DNA of 64,000 nucleotides, from contig JAAEMK010000145.1 of assembly GCA_024225635.1 (NCBI GenBank), positions 1 through 64,000 on the forward strand. The letters are read 5' to 3'. Source of the DNA: Desulfobacteraceae bacterium (GTDB taxonomy: Bacteria; Desulfobacterota; Desulfobacteria; Desulfobacterales; Desulfobacteraceae). Of the stretch, positions 27,419 to 35,711 are shown piece by piece. The notes below the pieces were generated by a model. That model was not told the DNA's origin, made no database searches, and saw nothing but the letters and a program-made list of their open reading frames with translations. The translations under genes were made by a program, and so were the position numbers. Every line of letters begins with the position of its first letter. The stretch's first letter is position 1.

Positions 27419-27447
27419 TTGATAAATAACGCTGTTCACGGTATTTA
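27419..27447 (+). promoter_or_regulatory. Sigma-70 promoter for the OmpA-like lipoprotein gene
   Basis: TTGATA (27419-27424), a 17-base spacer and TATTTA (27442-27447). The start would fall near 27454, 42 bases before the ATG. CCGGAGAACG follows as the ribosome-binding site. Confidence 0.5.
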
Positions 27448-27495
27448 TAAGAGTTTAGATCATCCGCAACAACAAAAACAACCGGAGAACGAAGA

Positions 27496-28137
27496 ATGAA
27501 AAAACATATAAAAATTCTTGCCGCACTGGCAATGGCGTTGATGCTCGTTTCCTGTGCAGGAACGACACAAACGGAAAGAAAAACAAAGGAAGGCGTACTC
27601 GTGGGTGCGGGCCTGGGAGCGATCCTGGGCCAGGTCATCGGCGGGGATACCGAAGGCACCCTTGTGGGCGCCGGTATCGGGGCCGCCATCGGCGGACTTG
27701 CGGGCAGCCAGGTAGGGGCTTACATGGACCGGCAGGAACAGGCACTTAGAAGCGCTGTCGCGGCATCCGAGGCCGCCAGCATCCAACGGTCGCAAAATGT
27801 GCTTACGGCCACCTTCAAATCCAGCGCCTTTTTCGATTTTGACTCCGCAATCCTCAAGCCGGGCGCCTATGCCGAACTGGACAGGGTGGCACGGGTGCTC
27901 AGGGATTTTCCCCAGACACGCATCCAGGTGGAGGGCCATACCGACGCCACGGGCTCTGCCCAGTACAACATGAAACTTTCCGAACGCAGGGCCCAGGCCG
28001 TTGGCAACGCCCTGATCCAGCGGGGGGTCGATCCCCTGCGCATGGATACCATGGGGTTTGGCGAATCCCAGCCGGTTTCCTCGAGCAATGCCGCCAACCG
28101 GCGCGTCAACATCGTCATCATCCCCATCCAGAGCTGA
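27496..28137 (+). CDS. OmpA-family lipoprotein with glycine-zipper segment
   Basis: 213 residues. A signal peptide with lipobox LVSC (Cys about residue 20) precedes a glycine-zipper region (GVLVGAGLGAILGQVIGG, GAGIGAAIGGLAGS), then an OmpA C-terminal peptidoglycan-binding domain with FDFDSAIL, VEGHTDATGSAQYN and LSERRAQAV. It should be an outer-membrane or periplasmic lipoprotein that anchors the envelope to peptidoglycan, resembling YiaD-type proteins. It has its own promoter and terminator. Confidence 0.92.
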   Translation: MKKHIKILAALAMALMLVSCAGTTQTERKTKEGVLVGAGLGAILGQVIGGDTEGTLVGAGIGAAIGGLAGSQVGAYMDRQEQALRSAVAASEAASIQRSQNVLTATFKSSAFFDFDSAILKPGAYAELDRVARVLRDFPQTRIQVEGHTDATGSAQYNMKLSERRAQAVGNALIQRGVDPLRMDTMGFGESQPVSSSNAANRRVNIVIIPIQS

Positions 28138-28164
28138 TCCGGGGGTAGACACTTATCGATCAGG

Positions 28165-28197
28165 GCGGGGCGCTTTTCTAAAAGCGTCCCGCTATTT
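28165..28197 (+). terminator. Intrinsic terminator after the OmpA-like gene
   Basis: GCGGGGCGCTTTT (28165-28177) pairs with AAAAGCGTCCCGC (28180-28192), 13 pairs with one G-T wobble, followed by TATTTT. It may also act for the converging decarboxylase gene. Confidence 0.75.
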
Positions 28198-28255
28198 TCC
28201 TTCACCTTCCGTAGACACCCCCGCCCCACCTTCCGTCAGCGGCCAAACCGGCCTG

Positions 28256-29899
28256 TTATTCCACCACCGGACAAACCTTGTCAAACCCTGCGGCAATCTC
28301 CTCCTGCTCATCCAGGATCTCATTAAGGATCTTAATGGTCGTCATGGGGTTCATGATCACGGATCTGAGGACAACCACCCCTTTTTTATCCAATGGGCCG
28401 AGATTGAGCCGGGTCCTTGAAACAAAACTTTTTCCCGCCTCCCGCTGGGTTCTCTGGACATGGGTGTTGAGCCGGTCAAGATGGTCGGTGACGGCGGCCC
28501 GTTCCTTTAAGTCCGCCGTTTCAAGACGCGCGCCAAGGGCCGGGGGCACCACCCGGTAGGTGAGGATGTTGAGTTCGGGCCGGGTAATAATCTGAAACCC
28601 CTCCCTGCGTTCAATCTCGGCGGCAAAAAGTTTCGCGGTTTCAATGCCGTGGTCGATCATAAGGGCATAGCCCCGGCTTCCCATGATCTTGAGGGAGCTG
28701 TCCAGGATAAGGGCATTGGCCTCCCTTGACCCCTCGAGGGATTTGATGCCAAGGTCCACACTGCCCTGACGGTTCACATAGTTGGAGTGGTAGGCCACAA
28801 GGTCCATGGCCTTGGGATCCCTGAAATAGACCATGCCGCAGGTCATGGGCATGTAAAACTGCTTGTGGCCGTCCATGGTAACCGAATCGGCCCGCTCGAT
28901 CCCCTTCAGAAGATGGGCATGGCGCTCGCTGAGCAGCACCGGTCCGCCCCAGGCCGCATCCACATGAAAATGGATATCGTGCTCCCGGCAGAGGTCGGCA
29001 AGCTCCACAAGGGGATCCACGGTGCCTGTCTCCGTGGTGCCGGCAATGCCGACCAGGGCGATGATCCCGGTCTTGCCGTCAGCCTTGAGTTCCCTGATGG
29101 TTGCTTCAAGCTTTTTCAAATCCACCCTGTGTTCCGGGTCCACATCCATGGGCAGCACGTTGCCGTTCCCGATGCCCAGGATGCCGCCGGCCTTTTTCAG
29201 GGAGAAATGCCCCCGCTTGGAAACCAGGATCACGGCCCGCTCAAGCCCCCGGGCCTGCATGGCTGCGACCATGCCGTGCTCCTCCACCCCCTTGTCACCG
29301 GGAATGGCGTCAAAGAACCGGTTCCGGGCAAGCCACATGGCCGTGATGTTGGCCGTGGTACCACCGGTTGTAAAAGCGCCCAGGGAGGTGTCAACGCTCT
29401 GGACATGGGTCTGGTAAAACGCCTCGCTCCTGTTGAAGATGAGCCTGTGGATCTTAGCCAGCACCTGCTTTTCCAGGACCGACAGCACCTTTGAAGTCTC
29501 AAGCTTGATCACGTTCTGGTTGAGGGCCGCGACAATGGCCTTCAGGTGCACCATGAAAAAGGGGATGGCCGAGGTCATGTGCCCGACGAAATAGGGGGAT
29601 GCCACGTTCACCGCCCTGGGGGCGATCTGGTTGATGATGTCCGAGATCACGCTCTCCAGCTTTTTTTCCGGATTGGGGCTGATAAGGGTATCCTGAAACT
29701 CCCGGGTCAGCTCCTTGAGACTGATGGGTTCGGTCACGCCCACGTTGGAGTTTAAAAAATCGTGGAGACCGAACAGGATCTGCTCCATGTATTTGACCAG
29801 GGTCTGCCTGCACGCTTCATCCTCCGGCCTGATAAAGATCCGCTGTAGGGTCTCCCAGTCCGCTATGAGCCCGGGGCTCTTTTTCCCATTGAGTGTCAT
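28256..29899 (-). CDS. PLP-dependent decarboxylase, PanP-like aspartate decarboxylase
   Basis: 547 residues of the group II decarboxylase family. The PLP lysine is in SVTMDGHKQFYMPM, the cofactor Asp/Ala motif in FHVDAAWGGPVLLS, and the upstream stretch VGHMTSAIPFFM with LNQNVIKLETSKV matches the putative pyridoxal-dependent aspartate 1-decarboxylase (PanP) subgroup better than glutamate decarboxylase. PanP supplies beta-alanine for pantothenate in bacteria that lack the pyruvoyl enzyme PanD. Substrate assignment is from family resemblance only; glutamate or tyrosine remain possible. Confidence 0.72.
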   Translation of the reverse strand: MTLNGKKSPGLIADWETLQRIFIRPEDEACRQTLVKYMEQILFGLHDFLNSNVGVTEPISLKELTREFQDTLISPNPEKKLESVISDIINQIAPRAVNVASPYFVGHMTSAIPFFMVHLKAIVAALNQNVIKLETSKVLSVLEKQVLAKIHRLIFNRSEAFYQTHVQSVDTSLGAFTTGGTTANITAMWLARNRFFDAIPGDKGVEEHGMVAAMQARGLERAVILVSKRGHFSLKKAGGILGIGNGNVLPMDVDPEHRVDLKKLEATIRELKADGKTGIIALVGIAGTTETGTVDPLVELADLCREHDIHFHVDAAWGGPVLLSERHAHLLKGIERADSVTMDGHKQFYMPMTCGMVYFRDPKAMDLVAYHSNYVNRQGSVDLGIKSLEGSREANALILDSSLKIMGSRGYALMIDHGIETAKLFAAEIERREGFQIITRPELNILTYRVVPPALGARLETADLKERAAVTDHLDRLNTHVQRTQREAGKSFVSRTRLNLGPLDKKGVVVLRSVIMNPMTTIKILNEILDEQEEIAAGFDKVCPVVE

Positions 29900-29930
29900 C
29901 GATTCAGCCCTTCCCGCATTATTGGTATTG

Positions 29931-30011
29931 TAGTTTCCCGCATATCAATAAAGTCCATTTTTCATTACAATAGGTAATCAGGTATCAATTCGAATGCAAC
30001 ATCTCTAACCG
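29931..30011 (+). repeat. Recurring CATATGAATAAA-type intergenic element, copy A
   Basis: Begins TAGTTTCCCGCATATCAATAA and continues CAATAGGTAA, GGTATCA, TTCG, TGCAA, CATC and TAACCG in the same order as the copy at 50255-50337. It lies in the divergent gap between the decarboxylase and thioesterase genes. Confidence 0.65.
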
Positions 30012-30083
30012 GTACACCCTGGCACCTAACCATATTTTTTCCGGAAACTCAACGTTTATGAAGAATCGCAAGGTGCGATAATT

Positions 30084-30112
30084 TTGCAATCAGGATCGTT
30101 GTGTGCTACAAA
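30084..30112 (+). promoter_or_regulatory. Possible sigma-70 promoter for the thioesterase gene
   Basis: TTGCAA (30084-30089), 17 bases, TACAAA (30107-30112), about 40 bases before the ATG at 30152. Confidence 0.4.
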
Positions 30113-30151
30113 AAGAGGACTCCATCACACCCAAAAACCTAAGGAGAGTCC

Positions 30152-30601
30152 ATGAACCAGACCCTTTCCCAGGAGCGCATCCGTTATCTGAAACAGGACT
30201 ACGAACGGGGATTTATTCGCCATTGCGGCTTCAAGGCAGGCAAGGTGAATCACGGCAGATTCGGCGCTTTTGTAGAGATCAAGGACCACCACCGCCAGCA
30301 GGACGGCTTTATCCACGCCGGAGTGATGGCCACCATGGCCGATCACACGGCAGGCTATGCCGCCTTTACCGTTGTTGACAAAAGCTTCCAGATCCTCTCC
30401 ATTGAATTCAAGATCAACTTTTTGAAACCCGCCTTTGGCAGGGGACTCGAATGCCTGTCAACCGTGATCAGGGAGGGCAGGAAGGTGATCGTCGCCGAAT
30501 CCGAGGTGTATGACCTGAGGGAGGAAAACCGGGTGATGACAGCCAAAGCCATGGTCACCCTTATGGCGGTACCCGGGGAGAGCCTGGTTTCACAGGGATG
30601 A
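30152..30601 (+). CDS. PaaI-type hotdog thioesterase
   Basis: 149 residues with a hotdog fold. The long helix HAGVMATMADHTAGYAAF is the PaaI/YigI-type catalytic helix with the general-base Asp, followed by SIEFKINFLKPA. It should hydrolyse acyl-CoA thioesters, possibly phenylacetyl-type or medium-chain. A strong ribosome-binding site (AAGGAGAG) precedes the ATG. It is followed after 64 bases by a methyltransferase gene. Confidence 0.85.
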   Translation: MNQTLSQERIRYLKQDYERGFIRHCGFKAGKVNHGRFGAFVEIKDHHRQQDGFIHAGVMATMADHTAGYAAFTVVDKSFQILSIEFKINFLKPAFGRGLECLSTVIREGRKVIVAESEVYDLREENRVMTAKAMVTLMAVPGESLVSQG

Positions 30602-30665
30602 AGAGAGTTGACACCCCCCTGAAAATTCGTTACGTTTTTTTAAGACACCCCTCACGGAGACGATC

Positions 30666-31349
30666 ATGAAAGCATTATGGAACAGGATCATCTATTATAT
30701 CTATGCTCCCCTTTACGACCTGATTGTCCGCCCCCTCAGGCCGGAGCGGGAAGAAGCCGTGGAACTGCTCAGGCCCAGCCCCGGGGAAAAATGGCTGATC
30801 GTAGGATGCGGCACCGGCCTGGACCTTGAGGTAATTCCCGGGAATGCCAACATCACCGCCCTGGACATCCGCCCGTCCATGGTGATGAAAACCTTTCACA
30901 GGGCGAAACAGACCGGCATGGCCATCGACGCCAGGATCATGAATGCCGGCGAAATCCTGTTCCGACCCGAATCCTTTGATATCGTCCTCCTCCACCTGGT
31001 GCTGTCCTCCGTCCCCGATCCCGGGGCCTGTATCCGCGAAGCCGAGCGGGTCCTGAAACCCCACGGCCGGATATCCATCCTGGACAAATTCCCGGTGGGC
31101 CGGTTTCCCGCCATCCGGAAACGCCCCTGGCCCTACCGCATCACCGAGACCTTTATTTCCGGAATTGACCACGAACTTGTCCCCCTGCTGAAACAGGCAA
31201 ACCTGACCGTGGAGCAGGAGCGAATGGACCCCCTGAAAAGCCGGTTCAGAAACATCATCGCCGTCAAGGGAAAGAACAACAAAACCCCCCACATTCTCGA
31301 GCACACGACAATGGCGCACTCGGGAGTCGGCCTCGACCATGGGGACTGA
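30666..31349 (+). CDS. Class I SAM-dependent methyltransferase
   Basis: 227 residues. Motif I is WLIVGCGTGLDLE, the acidic end of beta-2 is ITALDIRPSM, and motif post-I/II is SFDIVLLHLVLSSVPDPG. The N-terminal helix IIYYIYAPLYDLIVRP and PLRPER resemble small phospholipid or quinone methyltransferases (PmtA/UbiE branch), so a membrane lipid or quinone substrate is possible. The substrate is unproven. Confidence 0.83.
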   Translation: MKALWNRIIYYIYAPLYDLIVRPLRPEREEAVELLRPSPGEKWLIVGCGTGLDLEVIPGNANITALDIRPSMVMKTFHRAKQTGMAIDARIMNAGEILFRPESFDIVLLHLVLSSVPDPGACIREAERVLKPHGRISILDKFPVGRFPAIRKRPWPYRITETFISGIDHELVPLLKQANLTVEQERMDPLKSRFRNIIAVKGKNNKTPHILEHTTMAHSGVGLDHGD

Positions 31350-31356
31350 TAGGGGT

Positions 31357-31429
31357 TATCGCTCCCCGTATATGAATTGAGCCCGTTTTCCATTAGAAGA
31401 GGTAAAAAATCTATTCAAGGGCAAACATC
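31357..31429 (+). repeat. Recurring CATATGAATAAA-type intergenic element, copy D (diverged)
   Basis: TATCGCTCCCCGTATATGAATTG, then AGAGGTAAA and GCAAACATC, keep the order of blocks seen in copies A and B but with more changes. It lies upstream of the small unknown gene at 31565. Confidence 0.4.
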
Positions 31430-31564
31430 CCCGGGGCACGTTTTCATTGAAAACCAGGGACAAACAGGATAAGTTCACCCACTGACACCGGGCAGGCCAT
31501 GACAACCGGTTTTAATCCGGGTGGCCCATCTGTTTTTAATTTAAAAAAAAGGAGTGTTCAAGCC

Positions 31565-31846
31565 ATGCTTGATCTACATGAAGACGACATATTCACAAAG
31601 ATAACCAGGTACAATCTCATCCGGGACGGGCGCATGATCTACATGGATGTTCACCAGACGATCCAGGGCAATCTGGCCGGAGACCATGTGGCCGTTCCCA
31701 ACCTTGTCAACATCGTTGCCAAACCCGAGCACCAGGGTGTGGGAGAGAGTGAGCGAGAGGCCGTGGAAGACTGCCTCAAAAAGATAAAGGGGCTGAAGGT
31801 CGAAGACCTTTTCCCCTCGATCAACGCCAACAACATCAAATCCTGA
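31565..31846 (+). CDS. Small conserved-looking protein of unknown function
   Basis: 93 residues from the ATG at 31565, which has AAAGGAGTG about 10 bases upstream; an ATG at 31499 lacks such a site. I do not recognise the family. It is soluble, with no Cys and no membrane segment, and contains NLIRDGRMIYMDVHQTIQ and a C-terminal ECLKKIKGLK-like helix (DCLKKIKGLKVEDLFPS). It is isolated, followed by a strong hairpin and then the converging kor operon. Confidence 0.65.
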   Translation: MLDLHEDDIFTKITRYNLIRDGRMIYMDVHQTIQGNLAGDHVAVPNLVNIVAKPEHQGVGESEREAVEDCLKKIKGLKVEDLFPSINANNIKS

Positions 31847-31852
31847 AAACGG

Positions 31853-31879
31853 TCCGGGGGCGCCCAAAGCGCCCCCGGA
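31853..31879. terminator. Bidirectional GC hairpin between convergent genes
   Basis: TCCGGGGGCGC (31853-31863) pairs perfectly with GCGCCCCCGGA (31869-31879) around a 5-base loop. It separates the small unknown gene from korC. T-runs are weak on either side, with a short TTTT on the minus strand. Confidence 0.6.
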
Positions 31880-31895
31880 AAGCGTTCAAAGACTA

Positions 31896-32444
31896 TCAGA
31901 TTTTATACTGGGATCCCAAGACCAGCCCCAGGTCCAGGGCCCGGTTGTTCATCTCGATGAAATCCTCCGGGACCCGGTTCTTGATAACCTCCATGACCCA
32001 GGCAGGATCGAGGAGGTCCGAGATGCCGATCAAGGCCCCCAGCACGCAAATATTAAAAACAATCGGCTTGCCGATCTTCTCCATCACGGTTTCGTAGATG
32101 GGGAGTTCGATCTGCTTTGCATCCACCTTTTTAGCGGTGGTGACAAACTTGGAATCCGTCAGCAGCAGCCCTCCCGGACGGATAATGGGTGAAAAAGAAG
32201 TATATGCCTCCTGGGTGAGGCACACCAGGATGTTGGGCTGGGTCACCACGGGGAAATAGATCTCGGAATCGGACAGTATCACGTCGCTCCGGGTCGCCCC
32301 GCCCCTTGCCGCGGCCCCGTAACTCTGGGACTGGGTCGCGTTCATTCCCCCATGGATCACGGCGGCCTCGGCCAGGATGATGGCGGCAGTGATCACCCCC
32401 TGCCCTCCCGACCCTGAAAACACAAGTCTGGTTCGCTGTCTCAT
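31896..32444 (-). CDS. korC: 2-oxoacid:ferredoxin oxidoreductase, gamma subunit
   Basis: 182 residues beginning with the gamma-domain motif LVFSGSGGQGVITAAIILAE, then ATQSQSYGAAARGGATRSDV. This subunit binds CoA and helps assemble the enzyme. It overlaps korB by 4 bases and ends the korDABC operon. The four-subunit layout is typical of 2-oxoglutarate:ferredoxin oxidoreductase, which converts 2-oxoglutarate and CoA to succinyl-CoA and CO2 with reduced ferredoxin. A branched-chain 2-oxoacid enzyme (VOR) is a less likely alternative. Confidence 0.88.
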   Translation of the reverse strand: MRQRTRLVFSGSGGQGVITAAIILAEAAVIHGGMNATQSQSYGAAARGGATRSDVILSDSEIYFPVVTQPNILVCLTQEAYTSFSPIIRPGGLLLTDSKFVTTAKKVDAKQIELPIYETVMEKIGKPIVFNICVLGALIGISDLLDPAWVMEVIKNRVPEDFIEMNNRALDLGLVLGSQYKI

Positions 32445-33247
32445 TTGTTCCCCCCCGTTGCCCGTTCAATGATCTTATCATACTCTTCGCAGTATTCGGG
32501 CCTGGTTTCGTCCACAAAAATCCCCCTTGCGATCAGGGAGGGATTCTCCTTCAACGCCTTGGACCCGAGCTTTGCGGTATTGGCCTTGTAGAGTTCCAGC
32601 ATGTGGGATGCATCCCCCTCCTTATTTTTCCGGCCGAAATGGGTGGGACACTGGGACAGGATCTCCACCACGGAAAAACCCTTGTGATCGATGGCCCGCT
32701 TCAACAGGTCCACGGCTTCCAGGGCATGGTAGGTGGTGGTTCTTGCCACAAAGGAGGCCCCGGCTGCCCGGGCCAGTTCCACAACGTCGAAACTGTTGTC
32801 AATGGTGGTATATGGGGCCGTGGTGGCCTTTTTCCCCAGCCCGGACAAAGGAGAAAACTGGCCGCCGGTCATGCCGTAGATCCGGTTGTTCATCACGATG
32901 GCGGTCATGTCTATATTTCGCCTGGCCGCATGGATAAAATGGTTTCCGCCGATGGCCAGGGCATCCCCGTCGCCCATGGGTACCAGGACGTTGAGCTCGG
33001 GCTTGCTGAGCTTCACCCCCGTGGCAAAGGCAAGGGCCCTGCCGTGGATGCTGTGGAGGGAGTGAAAATCCACATAGCCGGAAATCCGTGCCGAGCAGCC
33101 GATACCGGAGGTCATCACGATATCTTTCTTGTCGAGGCCAAGCTTCTCCACGGCCCTTAAAAGCGAGTTCAATACCGTTCCGTGCCCACAGCCCGGGCAC
33201 CACATGTGGGGAAAATACCGCTCCCTCAAATAATCTCTTACAGCCAT
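32441..33247 (-). CDS. korB: 2-oxoacid:ferredoxin oxidoreductase, beta (TPP) subunit
   Basis: 268 residues. It has the thiamine diphosphate motif GDGDALAIGGNHFIHAARRN with NNRIYGMTGGQ, and N-terminal cluster-type Cys residues (MWCPGCGHG). It binds TPP and magnesium and starts the decarboxylation. It is 1 base from korA and overlaps korC, so subunits are translated together. Confidence 0.93.
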   Translation of the reverse strand: MAVRDYLRERYFPHMWCPGCGHGTVLNSLLRAVEKLGLDKKDIVMTSGIGCSARISGYVDFHSLHSIHGRALAFATGVKLSKPELNVLVPMGDGDALAIGGNHFIHAARRNIDMTAIVMNNRIYGMTGGQFSPLSGLGKKATTAPYTTIDNSFDVVELARAAGASFVARTTTYHALEAVDLLKRAIDHKGFSVVEILSQCPTHFGRKNKEGDASHMLELYKANTAKLGSKALKENPSLIARGIFVDETRPEYCEEYDKIIERATGGNK

Positions 33248-33248
33248 A

Positions 33249-34388
33249 CTATACCCCCCTTCCCTGGATAACCCGGAGCACCTGTTTGATATCTGTCGGG
33301 GTTATCAGTTTTCCGTCGATCCGGTTGGCCAGAAATACCTGTTCAGGATCGTCAACAGCGGCTTTTACCTGACGCATCACCTGGCCCATGTTCATCTCAA
33401 CCACGATCACCGCCTTTGCGCCGCCGCAGCGGTCCCTTACCAGGGCCTCGGGAAACGGCCACAGGGACTGGAGCTCGAGCACGCCGACCCTGTCCCCCCT
33501 TGCCCGGCGGTTCTTGGCCACGTGGATGGCTGAACGGGCGGAGGAGCCGTAGGAGACAAGCACATACTCGGCATCATCGAGGAAGTGCTCCTTATACCGG
33601 GTGATGGCCTGGACGTTGCTCTCGATCTTGTCCACCAGATGGTGTAACAGGCCGTTGACCACGGAAGGATTGTTGGAAGGAAAGCCCCACATGTCGTGGA
33701 AAAGCCCGGTGACGTTATAACGGTGATCCCCGCCAAAATCGGACATGGGCAGCCTTCCGTCATCCCGGGGAAGGTATGGATGATAATCCACCCCCTTGCC
33801 CACGGCCGTCCTGAGGCGGTCCACCAGGGGAATCGCGCCCTTTTCCGGCACCACCAGCTTCTCCCGCATGTGTCCCACAGCCTCGTCAAACAAGAGGATC
33901 ACCGGGGTCCGGTAGGTCTCCGCAAGGTTGAACGCATCCACGGTCATGGCAAACACATCCTGGTGGTTGGAGGCGGTCAGTGTGATTATGGCATGGTCCC
34001 CGTGGGTGCCCCACCGGGCCTGGTTCACATCCCCCTGGCTTACATGGGTGGGATTTCCCGTGGAGGGCCCGCCCCGCTGGACATTAACCACCACACAGGG
34101 GATCTCGGCCATGCAGGCGTACCCGAGGGCCTCCTGCTTCAGGGAGAATCCCGGACCGCTTGTGGCTGTCATCACCTTATGCCCGGTGAGGGAGGCGCCG
34201 ATGATGGCGCACATGGAGGCGATCTCATCCTCCATCTGAATAAATTTCCCCCCTTTTCTGGGAAGCCGCGCAGCCAGGAGTTCAGCCACTTCGGTGGAAG
34301 GGGTTATGGGATATCCCGCAAAAAAATCAATGCCTGCATAGAGTGCCCCCTCAACGCAGGCCTCGTTTCCCTGGACAAACTTGATCAT
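33249..34388 (-). CDS. korA: 2-oxoacid:ferredoxin oxidoreductase, alpha subunit
   Basis: 379 residues from the ATG at 34388; the longer frame overlaps korD. Key stretches are GYPITPSTEVAELLAARL, SGPGFSLKQEALGYACMAE and VNVQRGGPSTGNPT, the pyrimidine-binding domain of this family. With korB it forms the active site. In sulfate reducers that oxidise acetyl-CoA fully through the TCA cycle this enzyme is the 2-oxoglutarate step; in autotrophs it can run in reverse. Confidence 0.93.
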   Translation of the reverse strand: MIKFVQGNEACVEGALYAGIDFFAGYPITPSTEVAELLAARLPRKGGKFIQMEDEIASMCAIIGASLTGHKVMTATSGPGFSLKQEALGYACMAEIPCVVVNVQRGGPSTGNPTHVSQGDVNQARWGTHGDHAIITLTASNHQDVFAMTVDAFNLAETYRTPVILLFDEAVGHMREKLVVPEKGAIPLVDRLRTAVGKGVDYHPYLPRDDGRLPMSDFGGDHRYNVTGLFHDMWGFPSNNPSVVNGLLHHLVDKIESNVQAITRYKEHFLDDAEYVLVSYGSSARSAIHVAKNRRARGDRVGVLELQSLWPFPEALVRDRCGGAKAVIVVEMNMGQVMRQVKAAVDDPEQVFLANRIDGKLITPTDIKQVLRVIQGRGV

Positions 34389-34392
34389 GGGC

Positions 34393-34614
34393 TTATTCCT
34401 TTTTCTCATCCTGGTCAGTCAGCACCTCGATGGCAAGATCAGGGCACCTTAGTTCACAAAGTTTGCAGCAGATACAATCCTCGGGTGTTGCTGCAACTAC
34501 CTTTTCCATGGAATCGAGCTCAAGCACTTGTTTGGGGCAGAAATGGACGCAGATACCGCATCCCTTGCACCACTCCCTGTTTATCGCATGTTCCTTTAGT
34601 TTCAGCCTAGCCAT
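34393..34614 (-). CDS. korD: 2-oxoacid:ferredoxin oxidoreductase, ferredoxin-like delta subunit
   Basis: 73 residues with two [4Fe-4S] motifs, CKGCGICVHFCP and CICCKLCELRCP. It passes electrons from the TPP-bound intermediate to free ferredoxin. It is the first gene of the operon and is preceded by a TTGACA promoter at 34661-34689. Confidence 0.93.
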   Translation of the reverse strand: MARLKLKEHAINREWCKGCGICVHFCPKQVLELDSMEKVVAATPEDCICCKLCELRCPDLAIEVLTDQDEKKE

Positions 34615-34660
34615 AAGATCCTCTTCATTAAAAGTGACGAATCACGAATACTTTCGGTAC

Positions 34661-34689
34661 TGCATAAGCGATTTATATCCTTGTGTCAA
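34661..34689 (-). promoter_or_regulatory. Sigma-70 promoter of korDABC
   Basis: On the minus strand a perfect TTGACA (34684-34689) is followed after 17 bases by TATGCA (34661-34666), about 45 bases before korD. It lies in the divergent gap shared with the glycosyltransferase gene. Confidence 0.55.
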
Positions 34690-34740
34690 GGCGAAGGGCA
34701 TGGATTTGCAACTTATCCGGCGACATGGTATGTTCGGGCC

Positions 34741-35586
34741 ATGAAAAAAGCAGACAACACCCCCCTGGTAACGGCCATCATCCCCACCTTTAACCGGGGC
34801 TGGATATTGAAAGAGGCGGTCCAATCGGTCCTGGACCAGACATATAACCCCCTGGAGATCATCGTGGTGGATGACGGGTCCACGGACGACACCCGGGAAA
34901 TTCTCCATTCCTTCGGGGATCGGATTACGGTTCTATCCCAGGAAAACAAAGGCGTGAGCGCGGCAAGGAATCTTGGCATCAGACAGAGCCATGGGGAGCT
35001 GATCGCCCTTCTCGACTCCGACGACCTCTGGACCCCGGACAAGATCGCCTGCCAGGTGGATTTTTTCAACAATCACCCGGAGGCCGAGATCTGCCAGACA
35101 GAGGAGATCTGGATCCGGAACGGTAAACGGGTCAATCCCAAAAACAAGCACAAAAAGCTTTCGGGAATGATCTTTAAGCCCTCCCTGGAACTCTGCCTGG
35201 TGAGCCCGTCGGCCGTGATGATCCGAAGATCCCTGTTTGAGTTGAAGGGGTATTTTGACGAAGAACTGCCGGCGTGCGAGGATTACGATCTCTGGCTGAG
35301 GATCGCCACCACCCATGCCATCGACCTGATCGACCGAGCCTGCACCGTAAAAAGGGGGGGCCACGAAGACCAGCTGTCGAGCCATCATTCCCTGGACCAA
35401 TACCGGATCCGCTCCATTGAAAAACTGCTGGAAGCAGATAGCCTTACCGGGGAGCAGCGGGAAGCAGCCCTGGAAATCTTCCGCTCAAAGGCCCGGATCT
35501 ATGGCCAGGGATGCATCAAGCGCGGCAGGATAGAGGAGGGCAACCGTTACCTTGCAAAAAGCGACCCTTCCACCCTTCACCTTTAG
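34741..35586 (+). CDS. Family 2 glycosyltransferase
   Basis: 281 residues from the ATG at 34741. GT-A fold signatures are TAIIPTFNRGWILKEAVQSV, VDDGSTDDTREIL and the DxD-like LLDSDDLW, followed by ACEDYDLWLRIA (ED motif). It transfers a sugar from a nucleotide-activated donor to an unknown acceptor, probably surface polysaccharide. The frame is open to 34681 but the extra residues are not conserved. It stands alone, which is unusual for such genes; no ribosome-binding site is strong. Confidence 0.85.
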   Translation: MKKADNTPLVTAIIPTFNRGWILKEAVQSVLDQTYNPLEIIVVDDGSTDDTREILHSFGDRITVLSQENKGVSAARNLGIRQSHGELIALLDSDDLWTPDKIACQVDFFNNHPEAEICQTEEIWIRNGKRVNPKNKHKKLSGMIFKPSLELCLVSPSAVMIRRSLFELKGYFDEELPACEDYDLWLRIATTHAIDLIDRACTVKRGGHEDQLSSHHSLDQYRIRSIEKLLEADSLTGEQREAALEIFRSKARIYGQGCIKRGRIEEGNRYLAKSDPSTLHL

Positions 35587-35594
35587 AACCTTTA

Positions 35595-35698
35595 GGGGTC
35601 AGGCTTAGCTTTTACCTTATACCTTCGGGGTCAGGCTTAGCTTATTGTGAAGAAACGCAAGGCAACAATCATTAACCCAATAAGCTAAGCCTGACCCC
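35595..35698. repeat. REP-like element, GGGGTCAGGCTTAGC family, copy 1
   Basis: A 21-bp perfect inverted repeat (35627-35647 and 35678-35698) starting GGGGTCAGGCTTAGC surrounds a 30-base unrelated centre. A third, direct copy of 17 bases begins at 35595. It fills the gap between two convergent genes (stops at 35586 and 35712). The same arms occur at 44842-44914 with different central sequence. Confidence 0.85.
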
Positions 35699-35711
35699 GA
35701 ATCCCACATTC

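Noticed and set aside
30001-30030. TGGCAC near 30020 as a sigma-54 promoter
   Set aside because: No TTGC at the -12 position; spacing does not fit GG-N10-GC.
34681-34740. N-terminal extension of the glycosyltransferase to 34681
   Set aside because: It would place the start within the divergent korD promoter and adds unconserved residues.
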